Shown here piece after piece: positions 7,121-7,201 of a stretch of DNA of 7,201 nucleotides. The DNA lies in assembly GCA_946480485.1 (NCBI GenBank), contig CAMLJW010000273.1, positions 1 through 7,201 on the forward strand, given 5' to 3'. The notes beneath the pieces are model-generated. The model worked only from the letters and a program-made list of their open reading frames with translations. It had not been told where the DNA came from and searched no databases. A program made the position numbers and the translations under genes. Source of the DNA: an uncultured Streptomyces sp. (lineage in GTDB: Bacteria > Actinomycetota > Actinomycetes > Streptomycetales > Streptomycetaceae). How positions within the stretch are numbered: the first letter of the stretch is position 1; every line of letters begins with the position of its first letter.

Positions 7121-7150
7121 GAGAAACCCGCTCCTCCAGCCGGTCAGCGG

Positions 7151-7201
7151 CTCGCGGCTCGCGGCTCGCGGCTCGCGGCTCGCGGCTCGCGGCTCGCGGC
7201 T
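7151..7201. repeat. Heptanucleotide tandem repeat (CTCGCGG)n, continuing past the window
   Basis: Seven perfect copies of CTCGCGG run from 7151 to 7199, and an eighth begins at 7200. A partial unit (CGG at 7148-7150) precedes them. On the minus strand the unit is CCGCGAG. It lies 44 bp upstream of the GTG of the minus-strand gene. Because 7 is not a multiple of 3, changes in copy number would shift any reading frame through it. There are no stop codons in any of the six frames of the pure repeat. Confidence 0.95.

Overview
The window is very GC-rich, with strong G/C preference at third codon positions, GTG starts and actinobacterial protein families. It most likely comes from Streptomyces or a close relative. 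This is inferred from composition and protein character, because no marker gene such as rRNA is present. Nothing suggests tRNA, rRNA, CRISPR or transposase genes.

Layout. (1) Positions 2-2671, + strand: the 3' part of a large multidomain regulator. It carries a truncated GAF domain, two PAS domains, a complete GAF domain, a SpoIIE/RsbU-type PPM phosphatase and a C-terminal RsbW-like ATPase domain. It begins upstream of the window. (2) A gap of about 160-175 bp with only weak stem-loops. (3) Positions 2848-5358, + strand (or from 2830): an NLR-like STAND ATPase. It has a helical N-terminal domain, a short Gly/His-rich motif resembling bacterial RHIM-like amyloid signalling motifs, an NB-ARC nucleotide switch, a winged helix with an MHD motif, and TPR repeats. 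The gene contains one in-frame TTA leucine codon, which in Streptomyces suggests dependence on the bldA tRNA. (4) A 39-bp convergent gap. (5) Positions 5398-7107, - strand: a protein with a two-domain (GT-B-like) layout resembling CDP-glycerol glycerophosphotransferases, then a proline-rich linker and an unrecognised C-terminal domain. (6) Positions 7151-7201: seven full copies of a 7-bp tandem repeat that runs off the window edge, just upstream of gene 5.

How they may work together. The phosphatase would be a sensor and switch in a partner-switching pathway that controls a sigma factor. The NLR-like protein would be a signal-sensing oligomerising switch, perhaps executing cell death or defence through its N-terminal domain and motif. 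They lie in the same direction, but the gap argues against tight coupling. The third gene points to cell-envelope polymer or glycan synthesis and is convergent, so it is probably a separate unit. The strongest candidate for something undescribed is the NLR-like protein. Its effector-like N-terminus and amyloid-like motif are on the same chain as the switch, it has a Gln at the usual sensor-1 Arg position, and it carries a TTA codon.
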